Assembly (NCBI RefSeq): GCF_003025555.1 | Contig: NZ_PYMH01000004.1 | Coordinates: 292,916-356,915 of the forward strand | DNA length: 64,000 nt | Source: Photobacterium lutimaris | GTDB lineage: Bacteria; Pseudomonadota; Gammaproteobacteria; Enterobacterales; Vibrionaceae | Direction of reading: 5' to 3' | The notes under the pieces: model-generated | Database searches by the model: none | What the model was told of the DNA's origin: nothing | What the model saw: only the letters and a program-made list of their open reading frames with translations | Translations under genes and position numbers: made by a program | Shown: piece after piece, positions 36,889-44,274 of the stretch | How positions within the stretch are numbered: the stretch's first letter is position 1 | Layout of the letters: every line of letters starts with the position of its first letter

Positions 36889-38847
36889 ATGACAGTTAAA
36901 TCAGCATTAACCACAGAGTTACCCCGCTCAGCAACTGCATTGCCCCTCATCCTGGCCGGGCCCATTTTACGTAAGGTTTCTTCGCAGGAGCTAACCCTGT
37001 GGTTTGCCGTTTCTCAGCCTCTTACCGGGACGTTTACTCTCTACCACCAAGCTGAGCAATCACCACTCTTTGACGGTGAGTTTTCACAAGGAAAGCACAT
37101 TCGAATTGGTGAGCGTGCTTGGGTATATCAGGTCACATTTTTTGGTGAGTTCCCTGTAAACACTCCGCTGGAATACCAAATTGAAACACAAGATGGATTG
37201 TTGACCGATTTGATGCCCGACCTGCTCTATAGTGGGGAGTCACGGCCGATGTTTATCATTAAAACCCAAGCCGATTACGTGATGCATGGTTCTTGCCGAA
37301 ACCCGCATTATCCAAGTAAAGACAGCTTGGTGGCAGCGGACACTAAAGTTGCGGGCCAGCGTATTGAAGAGCGACCGTCACTGCTGATGATGAGTGGTGA
37401 TCAGATTTATGCTGATCATGTTGCTGGCTCAACATTAGATGCTATCCAGCAGGTGATCCCTTTGTTGGGCCTCTACGATGAAAGCTTTGATAAAGCGCCG
37501 GTAGCCAATACACAAGCTTTATTTGAACATGCTGATAATTTTTACGGCAGGGACAAGCTATTGCCAGACTATCTCGAAGGTGGTCATGAAATCATTGAGC
37601 GTGTTCCTCGCCTTGCAAACTGGCTGAGACGCAAGTCGCCAGTATTTAGCTCCCGAGAGTCTGGCAATCACCTGATCACACTGAGCGAATTCAATGCGAT
37701 GTATCTGTTAGTGTGGTCACCCGTGCTGTGGCAGTTCGTAGACAATGCAAAGCTAGAGCAAAATCATTTTCAGTGGCAAGGCAATACACTGGATGCGAAA
37801 TGGCAAAAGCTCTGGATTGATGAGAAAGTTCAAATTGATCATTTTGTCGAGGGATTACCCCAAGTTCGACGCCTAATGGCACATGTTCCCACTTATATGA
37901 TTTTTGATGACCACGATATAACCGATGACTGGAACCTGACCGTGGGGTGGGAGCAAGCGGCATACCACAATCATTTTTCTCGACGGATAATTGGCAACGG
38001 TTTAATCAGTTACTGGCTATGCCAAGGGTGGGGGAATGCCCCTGAAAATTTCGACGAGACGTTTTTCAGTCATATAGAGGCATATTTCGATCATCCGAGC
38101 AGTGATAGCCAAGATAGCTTGATAGATTTTCTCTACCGCTTTGAGCAATGGCATTACACTATCAGTACCTCACCGAAAATGCTGGTGCTGGACACCCGCA
38201 CCCGCCGTTGGCGCTCCGAATCGAAAATGAACAAGCCTTCGGGCCTGATGGACTGGGAAGCGCTAAGCGAACTACAGATGTCACTGATTAATGAACCTGC
38301 AGTTATTCTTGTTTCTGCCGCGCCTATGTTTGGGGTGAAGTTTATTGAATCCTTGCAGCGTGGTATGACGTGGCTTGGTCAGCCATTATTGATTGATGCG
38401 GAAAACTGGATGGCGCACCCGGGATCAGCCAATACGCTTATTAGTATTTTCACTCATACCAAAACCCCGACTAACTTTGTCATTCTATCGGGTGACGTAC
38501 ATTATTCGTTTGTGTATGACGTCAAACTCCGCTTTCGAAACAGCAGCCCGAATATTTACCAAATCACTTCAAGCGGGATCAAAAATGAGTTTCCGAACGC
38601 GTTACTACGCGTTTGCGATTTTATGGATCGCATGTTGTACAGCCCGCGTTCCCCCCTCAATTTACTGACCAAACGTAAACGACTCAAGATCTTCAAACGT
38701 GATCCCGATTTACCGGGAAACCACCGTTTGATCAACCGAAGCGCAATCGGAGAAGTGAGGCTAGATGCTGACGGTAAACCTGTCGATATCGCTATTTTAA
38801 CGGCAGAAGGTCAGAGAGTTTCCTTTCCGCCAATTAACGCTAAGTAA
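36889..38847 (+). CDS. PhoD-like metallophosphatase
   Basis: A 652-residue alkaline phosphatase D-family protein. Metal-binding motifs appear in order: GSCRNPH, LLMMSGDQIYADH, YMIFDDHDITDDWNL and VILSGDVHYSF. The N-terminal ~120 residues look like a beta domain preceding the catalytic core. There is no signal peptide or Tat motif, unlike secreted PhoD enzymes, so it probably acts in the cytoplasm. The substrate (phosphodiester, phospholipid or protein phosphate) is unknown. It follows the inverted repeat at 36800-36848 and lies 60 bases before yceI. Confidence 0.85.
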   Translation: MTVKSALTTELPRSATALPLILAGPILRKVSSQELTLWFAVSQPLTGTFTLYHQAEQSPLFDGEFSQGKHIRIGERAWVYQVTFFGEFPVNTPLEYQIETQDGLLTDLMPDLLYSGESRPMFIIKTQADYVMHGSCRNPHYPSKDSLVAADTKVAGQRIEERPSLLMMSGDQIYADHVAGSTLDAIQQVIPLLGLYDESFDKAPVANTQALFEHADNFYGRDKLLPDYLEGGHEIIERVPRLANWLRRKSPVFSSRESGNHLITLSEFNAMYLLVWSPVLWQFVDNAKLEQNHFQWQGNTLDAKWQKLWIDEKVQIDHFVEGLPQVRRLMAHVPTYMIFDDHDITDDWNLTVGWEQAAYHNHFSRRIIGNGLISYWLCQGWGNAPENFDETFFSHIEAYFDHPSSDSQDSLIDFLYRFEQWHYTISTSPKMLVLDTRTRRWRSESKMNKPSGLMDWEALSELQMSLINEPAVILVSAAPMFGVKFIESLQRGMTWLGQPLLIDAENWMAHPGSANTLISIFTHTKTPTNFVILSGDVHYSFVYDVKLRFRNSSPNIYQITSSGIKNEFPNALLRVCDFMDRMLYSPRSPLNLLTKRKRLKIFKRDPDLPGNHRLINRSAIGEVRLDADGKPVDIAILTAEGQRVSFPPINAK

Positions 38848-38907
38848 AGAACTGACCTATATTTTCTAAGTGATATTTCAAAGAAATAACGAGAGAAGGG
38901 GAAGTCA

Positions 38908-39507
38908 ATGGCGTTAACGTGGAAGAAAAAGGTTCTGTTGGGCAGCGTTTCTATGACCCTTATGCTTGGAGCAACAGGCACGTGGGCAGGTTGGAAGTTA
39001 GATAGTACTCACTCCTCTGTGGGGTTCTCTTCGGTAAAAAATGACAGTGTGATGGAGCAACACGGCTTTCGTAATTTGAGTGGTTCCATTTCGGATAAAG
39101 GTGAGGTGTCGCTTGCGATTGATTTGACCAGTGTCGATACCAAGATTCAGATCCGTGATGAACGAATGAAGAAAGAGCTCTTCGATACAGAACAATATCC
39201 ACTGACAACCATCGAAGCTAAAGTGGACAGTGCGGCTATCAGTGGATTGAGCGCAGGACAAACCGTGGTGCAGGATGTTGAGTTCAAGATCGATTTGCAT
39301 GGCAAGTCTGAGGCGTTAAACGCCACCGTTCAGGTTACGGGACTTGATGATGGTGGTCTGTTGGTTTCAACGATCAATCCAGTGGAAGTACAAGCGGGGG
39401 CTTTTGGTCTTGATGAAGGGATAGGGAAACTAAAAGATATTGCTAAACTCAATTCGATATTGCTGACGGTGCCTGTTAACGCAAATTTAGTGTTTGTTGC
39501 GGAATAG
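38908..39507 (+). CDS. YceI-family periplasmic lipid-binding protein
   Basis: A 199-residue protein with signal peptide (VLLGSVSMTLMLGATGTWA). The mature domain shows the YceI pattern: WKLDSTHSSVGFSSVKN, IQIRDERMKKELFDTEQYP and a closing beta segment. The family forms lipocalin-like barrels that bind polyisoprenoid chains. GAGAAGGGGAAG precedes the ATG and an excellent terminator follows, so it is monocistronic or the end of the PhoD transcript. Confidence 0.88.
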   Translation: MALTWKKKVLLGSVSMTLMLGATGTWAGWKLDSTHSSVGFSSVKNDSVMEQHGFRNLSGSISDKGEVSLAIDLTSVDTKIQIRDERMKKELFDTEQYPLTTIEAKVDSAAISGLSAGQTVVQDVEFKIDLHGKSEALNATVQVTGLDDGGLLVSTINPVEVQAGAFGLDEGIGKLKDIAKLNSILLTVPVNANLVFVAE

Positions 39508-39569
39508 CTGACGCAGAGGCGTCGTTTAGCACTTACATACCCCCCCTTGCTTGTAACGCATACTTTTTC

Positions 39570-39593
39570 AAAGCCGGCCATTGCCGGCTTTTT
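39570..39593 (+). terminator. Intrinsic terminator after the YceI gene
   Basis: Perfect 9-bp stem AAAGCCGGC / GCCGGCTTT with CATT loop and T-run. Confidence 0.9.
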
Positions 39594-39637
39594 ATATCGG
39601 TGATACTTTTTAGAAAGGAATGATGGAAGGGATTGAG

Positions 39638-40255
39638 ATGAAACACATTATTGTGGAAGAGCAAGTTATTACACCAAATAAAGTGGTGTGTGTTGGGCGT
39701 AATTATGTGGCGCATATTCATGAATTAGGCAATGAAATACCTGATGAGATGGTGTTATTCAATAAGCCTAATTCTGCCATTTCAGAGACGCTGTTCGCTT
39801 CACATAATGGCGATGAGATCCACTACGAAGCTGAGTTATCATTTCTGTACCGCAATGGCAGATTCGATGCGGTAGCGGTAGGCCTCGACCTTACCAAGCG
39901 TGGTGTGCAAAGCCAATTAAAACCAAAAGGATTGCCGTGGGAGCGGAGCAAAGCGTTTGATGGTTCCGCGCTGTTTAGCCAATTCGTGCCTTTACCATCA
40001 GCTGAGCGTGGTGAATTGGGCCTACGTCTTTTCATCGATCAAGCGTTAACACAATCAGGTACGGTTTCTTTGATGATTTATCCGCCGGATGTCATCTTGC
40101 GAGAAATCCAAAGCTTCATGACATTGAATGATGGTGATATCGTGATGACGGGTACCCCATCTGGTGTGGGTAAGGTGCAAGCAAATAAGCAGTATCTTGC
40201 CCAGGTAACCGTTGGTGATGATGTCATCGTTTGTGCTGAATGGTTGGCAAAATAG
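39638..40255 (+). CDS. Fumarylacetoacetate hydrolase-family protein
   Basis: About 205 residues from the ATG at 39638, which has GGAAGGGA at good spacing; an ATG at 39620 is too close to its AAGGA. Motifs of the FAH barrel are present: VVCVGRNYVAHIHELGNE, PDEMVLFNKPNSAI, the metal-binding HYEAELSFL and MTGTPSGVGKVQ. The short length places it with YcgM-type hydrolases/acylpyruvases or oxaloacetate tautomerases/decarboxylases. The usual ExE metal motif is only partly visible as YEAEL. Confidence 0.85.
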   Translation: MKHIIVEEQVITPNKVVCVGRNYVAHIHELGNEIPDEMVLFNKPNSAISETLFASHNGDEIHYEAELSFLYRNGRFDAVAVGLDLTKRGVQSQLKPKGLPWERSKAFDGSALFSQFVPLPSAERGELGLRLFIDQALTQSGTVSLMIYPPDVILREIQSFMTLNDGDIVMTGTPSGVGKVQANKQYLAQVTVGDDVIVCAEWLAK

Positions 40256-40300
40256 TACTCTGATTTACCCATACCGATATGAATAATTAACAGGCTCAAC

Positions 40301-40516
40301 GTGTTTGATAAAGAAAAAATCATAAAACTTGCGAATGTGAAAATGCCTTTTGGCAAGTATGCCGGCAGGGTAATAATTGACCTGCCGGAAGAATATTTGC
40401 TGTGGTTTCAAAAGAAGGGATTTCCAGAAGGCGAACTAGGCTTGTTGATGGCGTTGGCCCTTGAGATGAAAATTGAAGGGTTGGAGTCTGTTATTCGGCC
40501 GCTAAGGCGAGATTGA
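40301..40516 (+). CDS. DUF3820-family small protein
   Basis: A 71-residue protein starting at GTG (40301). The sequence KMPFGKYAGRVIIDLPEEYL, then WFQKKGFPEGELG and a closing PLRR, matches the DUF3820 family that I recall being described as a putative quorum-sensing-regulated factor in pseudomonads. Function is unknown. It is 45 bases after the FAH-family gene and probably shares its transcript; a terminator follows. Confidence 0.8.
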   Translation: MFDKEKIIKLANVKMPFGKYAGRVIIDLPEEYLLWFQKKGFPEGELGLLMALALEMKIEGLESVIRPLRRD

Positions 40517-40545
40517 CGAACGTGACCATTTTTACCGTATAGCGC

Positions 40546-40578
40546 AAACCCACAGACACCATGCTGTGGTTTTTTTTA
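40546..40578 (+). terminator. Intrinsic terminator after the DUF3820 gene
   Basis: Stem CCACAG / CTGTGG with an 8-base loop and a run of eight T. Confidence 0.75.
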
Positions 40579-41039
40579 ATGCCATCATCCATGCTGTTTA
40601 GGTACCACCAATACTCAGCAGTATGTTAAGCCAGTTTGCGATACCTGAGTTAATTCATTGATGGCTAAATTAGTAAGGCGTCTAATTTATTTATGCCCAG
40701 AGACGTATCTGTGATGATCATCGCTGGCACGTCTTTGCACCTTTGTGTATTTCGGAGATTGAACACTCACTTTCACCAAAGGGCCATTTTATTTCCTTTT
40801 CGTAATACCAACAATGTGTCTGTAGAAGCCGGCTAGTATTTGAACCGTCAACTATTTTTAGGATGTGGCACCTAGATAAATTCGAATCCACAGCGTGATT
40901 TCACTCCAACTAAATGATGAAACGCGCATGGCCTTAATTTAAAGTTGCGCCCCCTCCCCATGAGAGACGCTAGAATTCAAACAGAAAGCCTGCACTGGGA
41001 TATCATGATCTTTCCTTTTGTCAACCTAGGTTCGCGATA
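40579..41039. other. Gene-free stretch before two unknown genes
   Basis: No ORF of useful length and no clear repeat. A TTCGAATCC string at about 40878 resembles a tRNA T-loop, but does not fold into a T-arm. It should hold the promoter of the gene at 41040. Confidence 0.4.
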
Positions 41040-41564
41040 ATGCGCTTTGTTTTTATTCCACTTTTTATCTTACTGGCTAGTTTTCCGTCCTTGGCAAATA
41101 TGAAGCTAAAATTAACTCCAGAAATAACACTAACACTTTCACAACCCAATACAATTGCTCATAGCCTCAGTTCATTGCTTATACGGTATGATGACGGAAC
41201 TATGATGCATGAACATATAGATCCAGAAAGAGCATTTGCGCCAGCCATTAACCTTACAGGTATAGCCCCTCTCTTTTTTCGCTCTCTATTTGAACCTGAA
41301 ACAATGCAGACACTTCCTGACTGGCTAAGCGCCCTAGCAAAAGAGCAGCACGCAGCTTTAGGCATAACATTGCCTGTAGATAACTTTTTATGTGGGGATG
41401 TACACGTCTATCACTTTTTCTCCAAATCATACAACACAGGTCATCTGTTCATGATTTCGAGTAATTCAGTGCAACGCATTGAAGTTACAAAAGATGCTGA
41501 CCTTTACCAGAACTTAGTAAATCAATTAAGGACGCACCATGCTAACTGTAAACGAAAAACATGA
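41040..41564 (+). CDS. Exported protein of unknown function
   Basis: A 174-residue protein with a signal peptide (RFVFIPLFILLASFPSLA). The mature part has no cofactor motif that I recognise; single Cys in DNFLCGDVHVYHF and near the C-terminus could pair. Its last 26 bases overlap the next ORF, so the two unknown genes form a unit. The region is AT-rich for this window, which may hint at recent acquisition. Confidence 0.6.
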   Translation: MRFVFIPLFILLASFPSLANMKLKLTPEITLTLSQPNTIAHSLSSLLIRYDDGTMMHEHIDPERAFAPAINLTGIAPLFFRSLFEPETMQTLPDWLSALAKEQHAALGITLPVDNFLCGDVHVYHFFSKSYNTGHLFMISSNSVQRIEVTKDADLYQNLVNQLRTHHANCKRKT

Positions 41565-41862
41565 ATTAAAAGCATATCTCACTCAACTTTGGGGGGCAGA
41601 AGCACAACTATGGCCAATGAATGAACAACTATTCGATGTCACTTATTTGATGCTTCAAGATTCTAAAAAGTGCTCCGACCTTATGGAGCTAGTTCCAAGA
41701 CCAATGCCTGTGGGAGCGAATCCTTCAAGCTGGTTAACTAAAGAAGTTAGAAAGGCGATCATCCGCAAGTTGAAGGATGACAAGCAATACTACTTCATAT
41801 GCGTACAGGCTCGAAAGCTGCAATGGAAGACGCGTTTTCTTGAGGCAGCAAATGGTTCTTAA
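41539..41862 (+). CDS. Cytoplasmic protein of unknown function, coupled to the preceding gene
   Basis: A 107-residue protein without signal peptide or membrane helix, Lys-rich in the C-terminal half (TKEVRKAIIRKLKDDKQYYF). AAGGAC precedes the ATG and the start lies inside the previous gene. The N-terminal half is predicted helical (LKAYLTQLWGAEAQLWPMNE). No family is recognised. An immunity, chaperone or regulator role for the exported neighbour is possible but unsupported. Confidence 0.55.
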   Translation: MLTVNEKHELKAYLTQLWGAEAQLWPMNEQLFDVTYLMLQDSKKCSDLMELVPRPMPVGANPSSWLTKEVRKAIIRKLKDDKQYYFICVQARKLQWKTRFLEAANGS

Positions 41863-42050
41863 TGAATACACCAAATGATAGTTGAGCTCACTAATAAGAG
41901 AGCCCTCGTGTTGGAAGTGTAATTCGTCCACTCAGGCGTGATTAGAATACCCGGTTAACCAGCTTAATTTAATTAGCTTTACGTTGGGCACTTTACCCTA
42001 AGGGCGGTTTTTGAACGGCTAAATAGTGAATTGAAAGGCTGTAGAAATAG

Positions 42051-42077
42051 AATGAGCTAGCATAATACTAGCTCATT
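42051..42077. terminator. Hairpin downstream of the 41-codon ORF
   Basis: Perfect 10-bp stem AATGAGCTAG / CTAGCTCATT with a 7-base loop. On the minus strand it follows the small ORF by 22 bases, but the T-run after it is weak. Confidence 0.45.
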
Positions 42078-42099
42078 GCTTAATTAGAATCAGTTGCTG

Positions 42100-42225
42100 T
42101 TATAGAACAATAATATCGTTGGCGAGTTCGCCTTCTTCATCATTCAAGTTCAGGCTATCGGGACAGTTACCCAATAGCTCTTCATCGGTCGGTACAACAA
42201 TTGTTGTATTGTTTAATATATCCAT
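42100..42225 (-). CDS. Small acidic ORF, possible peptide precursor
   Basis: A 41-codon ORF: ATG at 42225, TAA at 42100. AAGG lies 10 bases before the ATG. The peptide is acidic (PTDEELLGNCPDSLNLNDEE, then GELANDIIVL) with a single Cys. It is flanked by structure: a hairpin 22 bases downstream and a palindrome (GCTATAG / CTATAGC, 42246-42266) upstream. The DEELLG stretch recalls leader peptides of modified peptides, but no modifying enzyme or exporter is near. It could be a true small gene or chance; I give it modest weight. Confidence 0.4.
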   Translation of the reverse strand: MDILNNTTIVVPTDEELLGNCPDSLNLNDEEGELANDIIVL

Positions 42226-42273
42226 AAATATATGCCTTGTTGAGTGCTATAGCAGAGGCCTATAGCAATGTTG

Positions 42274-42335
42274 TTCCCAAGCAGCGTTTTCCTTAACTGC
42301 ATATTCCCAAGCAGCTTCACGGTGATTGGGTATAT
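42274..42335. repeat. Partial copies of the dispersed repeat
   Basis: TTCCCAAGCAGC occurs twice (42274-42285, 42304-42315), and ATATTCCCAA / TTGGGTATAT (42301-42335) forms an imperfect inverted repeat of the TATACCCAAG family. Confidence 0.5.
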
Positions 42336-42445
42336 TACTTTTGTACTGGTAAGAGTAGTGACATTAAATGACAGCGTGATGAAAGCGAGAGGTTGATCTC
42401 ATCGTCTGTTGGATTCGAGGTTTACCTGTATAAAACGTAAGCAAA

Positions 42446-43885
42446 CTAGCGAGAGAGGTTGAAACGAAAGCGGTTGGTCTTTGCCATGCGTTGGCCTGCG
42501 GCGTTTTGCAGCGAGAAAATCTGTTTGTAAATGGTGAAGTAGCGGTTGATATTACCTACATAGGTGATGGGCTCCATGCCAACTTCTTCTTTGACAATGA
42601 CTTCAACGTTGTTAAACCACTTGGTTGGGTCATAGCCGCGCTCTTCAGCCACTTTTCTCAACCGACGTATTCTATTCGGCCCCGCATTGTAGCTTGCGAG
42701 GGCGAAATACAGTTGGTTAAGCTCATCGGTGTCATCATCGGTGACGTATCTCTCGCGGATGAAGTCCATATATTTCACGCCAGCGTGGATATTGTTTTCG
42801 ATGTTTTGAATGTTGCGAATATTGATGTAGGGCTCACTGGCCGTTTGTGGAAGGACCTGCATGATGCCTATCGCACCTGCGTGTGATCGCTTGGATTGAT
42901 CAAATCCTGATTCTTGATAGGCTTGGGCGGCGATGATCAGCCAGTTGATATCATACATATCGCCGTATCGAATAAAGCGATTTTCAAGCTCTTTGAATTT
43001 ATCGATATTGTCTGGGCTCATGACCTTCTGGAACCACGCTTTACTGTTGAGGTAGCGATCGAACAAAATGTTGCCATTTAGGGTGCCACGGCGGTTTTTT
43101 TCGATAAATTCATCAACAATTGCTTTAAACTCAGGACTGCTTTTACGAAAACTCCAACCGATTGAACCATTTTTTCGGATCGGGTACTCGTAGTGGATCT
43201 GAAGATCATCGCTCACTAAATCCCAAAACTCTGCTTTGTGTGAGTCAAGCACGGTCATGGGAATAATGCCTTCTTGAATCATTTGCAGCATCTCAAAATC
43301 TTGAAGCGTTTCTTCCAGAAAATGAACATACATCGGCTCCTTGCCGAGTTTTTCCAGTCGTTTATTAATTCGACGGATGCTTTGGTAATAACTCGAACTA
43401 GCTCGAAGCCAAACACTCTTTTTCGAGAGCTGTTTGATGTTGGTTATAGGGCTTCGTATTGAATGGGTAATAAACAATTCTTGGATATCAGTAAAAATAG
43501 GACGGCTAAAATCAACCTGTTTCATGCGAGAGGGGGTGATGGTGAGGTTAGCCGTAACGAGATCTCCAATACCGGCATTTAAAGCAGGGAGTAGTTGATC
43601 TCGGTGAACGGGGATAATTTGTACACGGTATTTTAGCTGGGTTTTTTCTGTGACAAACTTTTCAAAAAGCCTAAGCATTTCAGATATTAAGCCTTTCGGT
43701 TGCCCCCGGTCGAGATAGTAAAAGCCCAAATCGGCAGCGACAAGCACGCGGATAACACGCTTTTCCTCCATAACAGGGAGATCGCCGGTATACCTTTCAT
43801 ATATCTGCGGTGTGATTTGGAATGCGCCGCAGAATGAAGATATTAGTACGCCAGTGATGAACAAGAAAGGCAAGGCTGTTCGCAT
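42446..43885 (-). CDS. MltF-like lytic transglycosylase with substrate-binding domain
   Basis: About 479 residues from the ATG at 43885, which yields a good signal peptide (RTALPFLFITGVLISSFCG) and has GGAGAG upstream. Residues ~50-300 form a solute-binding-type domain (VIRVLVAADLGFYYLDRGQPKGLISEM), followed by a goose-lysozyme-like SLT domain with catalytic Glu in YQESGFDQSKRSHAGAIG and SYNAGPNRIRRLR. This matches membrane-bound lytic transglycosylase F, which cleaves peptidoglycan and may be allosterically controlled by bound peptides. It lacks a clear lipobox. Its promoter lies back-to-back with nrdD. Confidence 0.85.
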   Translation of the reverse strand: MRTALPFLFITGVLISSFCGAFQITPQIYERYTGDLPVMEEKRVIRVLVAADLGFYYLDRGQPKGLISEMLRLFEKFVTEKTQLKYRVQIIPVHRDQLLPALNAGIGDLVTANLTITPSRMKQVDFSRPIFTDIQELFITHSIRSPITNIKQLSKKSVWLRASSSYYQSIRRINKRLEKLGKEPMYVHFLEETLQDFEMLQMIQEGIIPMTVLDSHKAEFWDLVSDDLQIHYEYPIRKNGSIGWSFRKSSPEFKAIVDEFIEKNRRGTLNGNILFDRYLNSKAWFQKVMSPDNIDKFKELENRFIRYGDMYDINWLIIAAQAYQESGFDQSKRSHAGAIGIMQVLPQTASEPYINIRNIQNIENNIHAGVKYMDFIRERYVTDDDTDELNQLYFALASYNAGPNRIRRLRKVAEERGYDPTKWFNNVEVIVKEEVGMEPITYVGNINRYFTIYKQIFSLQNAAGQRMAKTNRFRFNLSR

Positions 43886-44152
43886 AGGCAATACTCTCCA
43901 CAGTGATGCTTTTGAGTATAGAGTGCAGGGAGGATAACCGACAAAAAGCAGCTCAGCAGTGGCCAAGATATTTGTGTGAGAGATGCTGAACTTGAACTAA
44001 AACTCTAACAAATATTCAAGTTTTTTTTCTGAAATTTCAGCGTTGAGTACTAAATATATGGGTTGACAATTTTGCAATGAAACGAGTGAAAATCTCAGTT
44101 TTGAGAGGTAATCGAAAACATCGGTTGTTAGCTGTACGCTCTTAGTGAAATA

Positions 44153-44166
44153 CTGACATAGATCAA
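44153..44166 (-). promoter_or_regulatory. FNR-like site upstream of nrdD
   Basis: On the minus strand TTGAT-CTAT-GTCAG against the FNR consensus TTGAT-N4-ATCAA; one half perfect, the other three of five. About 110 bases before the nrdD start. Confidence 0.5.
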
Positions 44167-44194
44167 TGTTTCCATTCCTGAATTCTCGCTTAAT

Positions 44195-44210
44195 ACACCA
44201 CATCTTGTAT
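44195..44210 (+). promoter_or_regulatory. NrdR box 1 upstream of nrdD
   Basis: ACACCACATCTTGTAT matches 12 of 16 positions of the NrdR consensus acaCwAtATaTwGtgt. It lies exactly 31 bases (three helical turns) from box 2, the spacing expected for paired NrdR sites. Confidence 0.65.
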
Positions 44211-44225
44211 TGGTCAATTTAGTAA

Positions 44226-44241
44226 GCCCTATATTTAGTGG
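44226..44241 (+). promoter_or_regulatory. NrdR box 2 upstream of nrdD
   Basis: GCCCTATATTTAGTGG matches the central CwAtATnTwGTG of the NrdR box; it ends 33 bases before the start codon. With box 1 it should allow ATP/dATP-controlled repression by NrdR. Confidence 0.65.
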
Positions 44242-44274
44242 TTTTCGTGACACTGTCATTTTTAGGAGACTTGT

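Noticed and set aside
40870..40905. TTCGAATCC string followed by CCA, resembling a tRNA 3' end
   Set aside because: Flanking bases do not pair into a T-stem or acceptor stem, so there is no tRNA or attachment-site fragment.
40516..42446. Integron-like gene cassette array
   Set aside because: No attC-type (VCR) repeats could be seen between the unknown genes.
42491..42886. 131-codon plus-strand frame
   Set aside because: Antisense to the MltF-like gene, whose catalytic motifs are intact.
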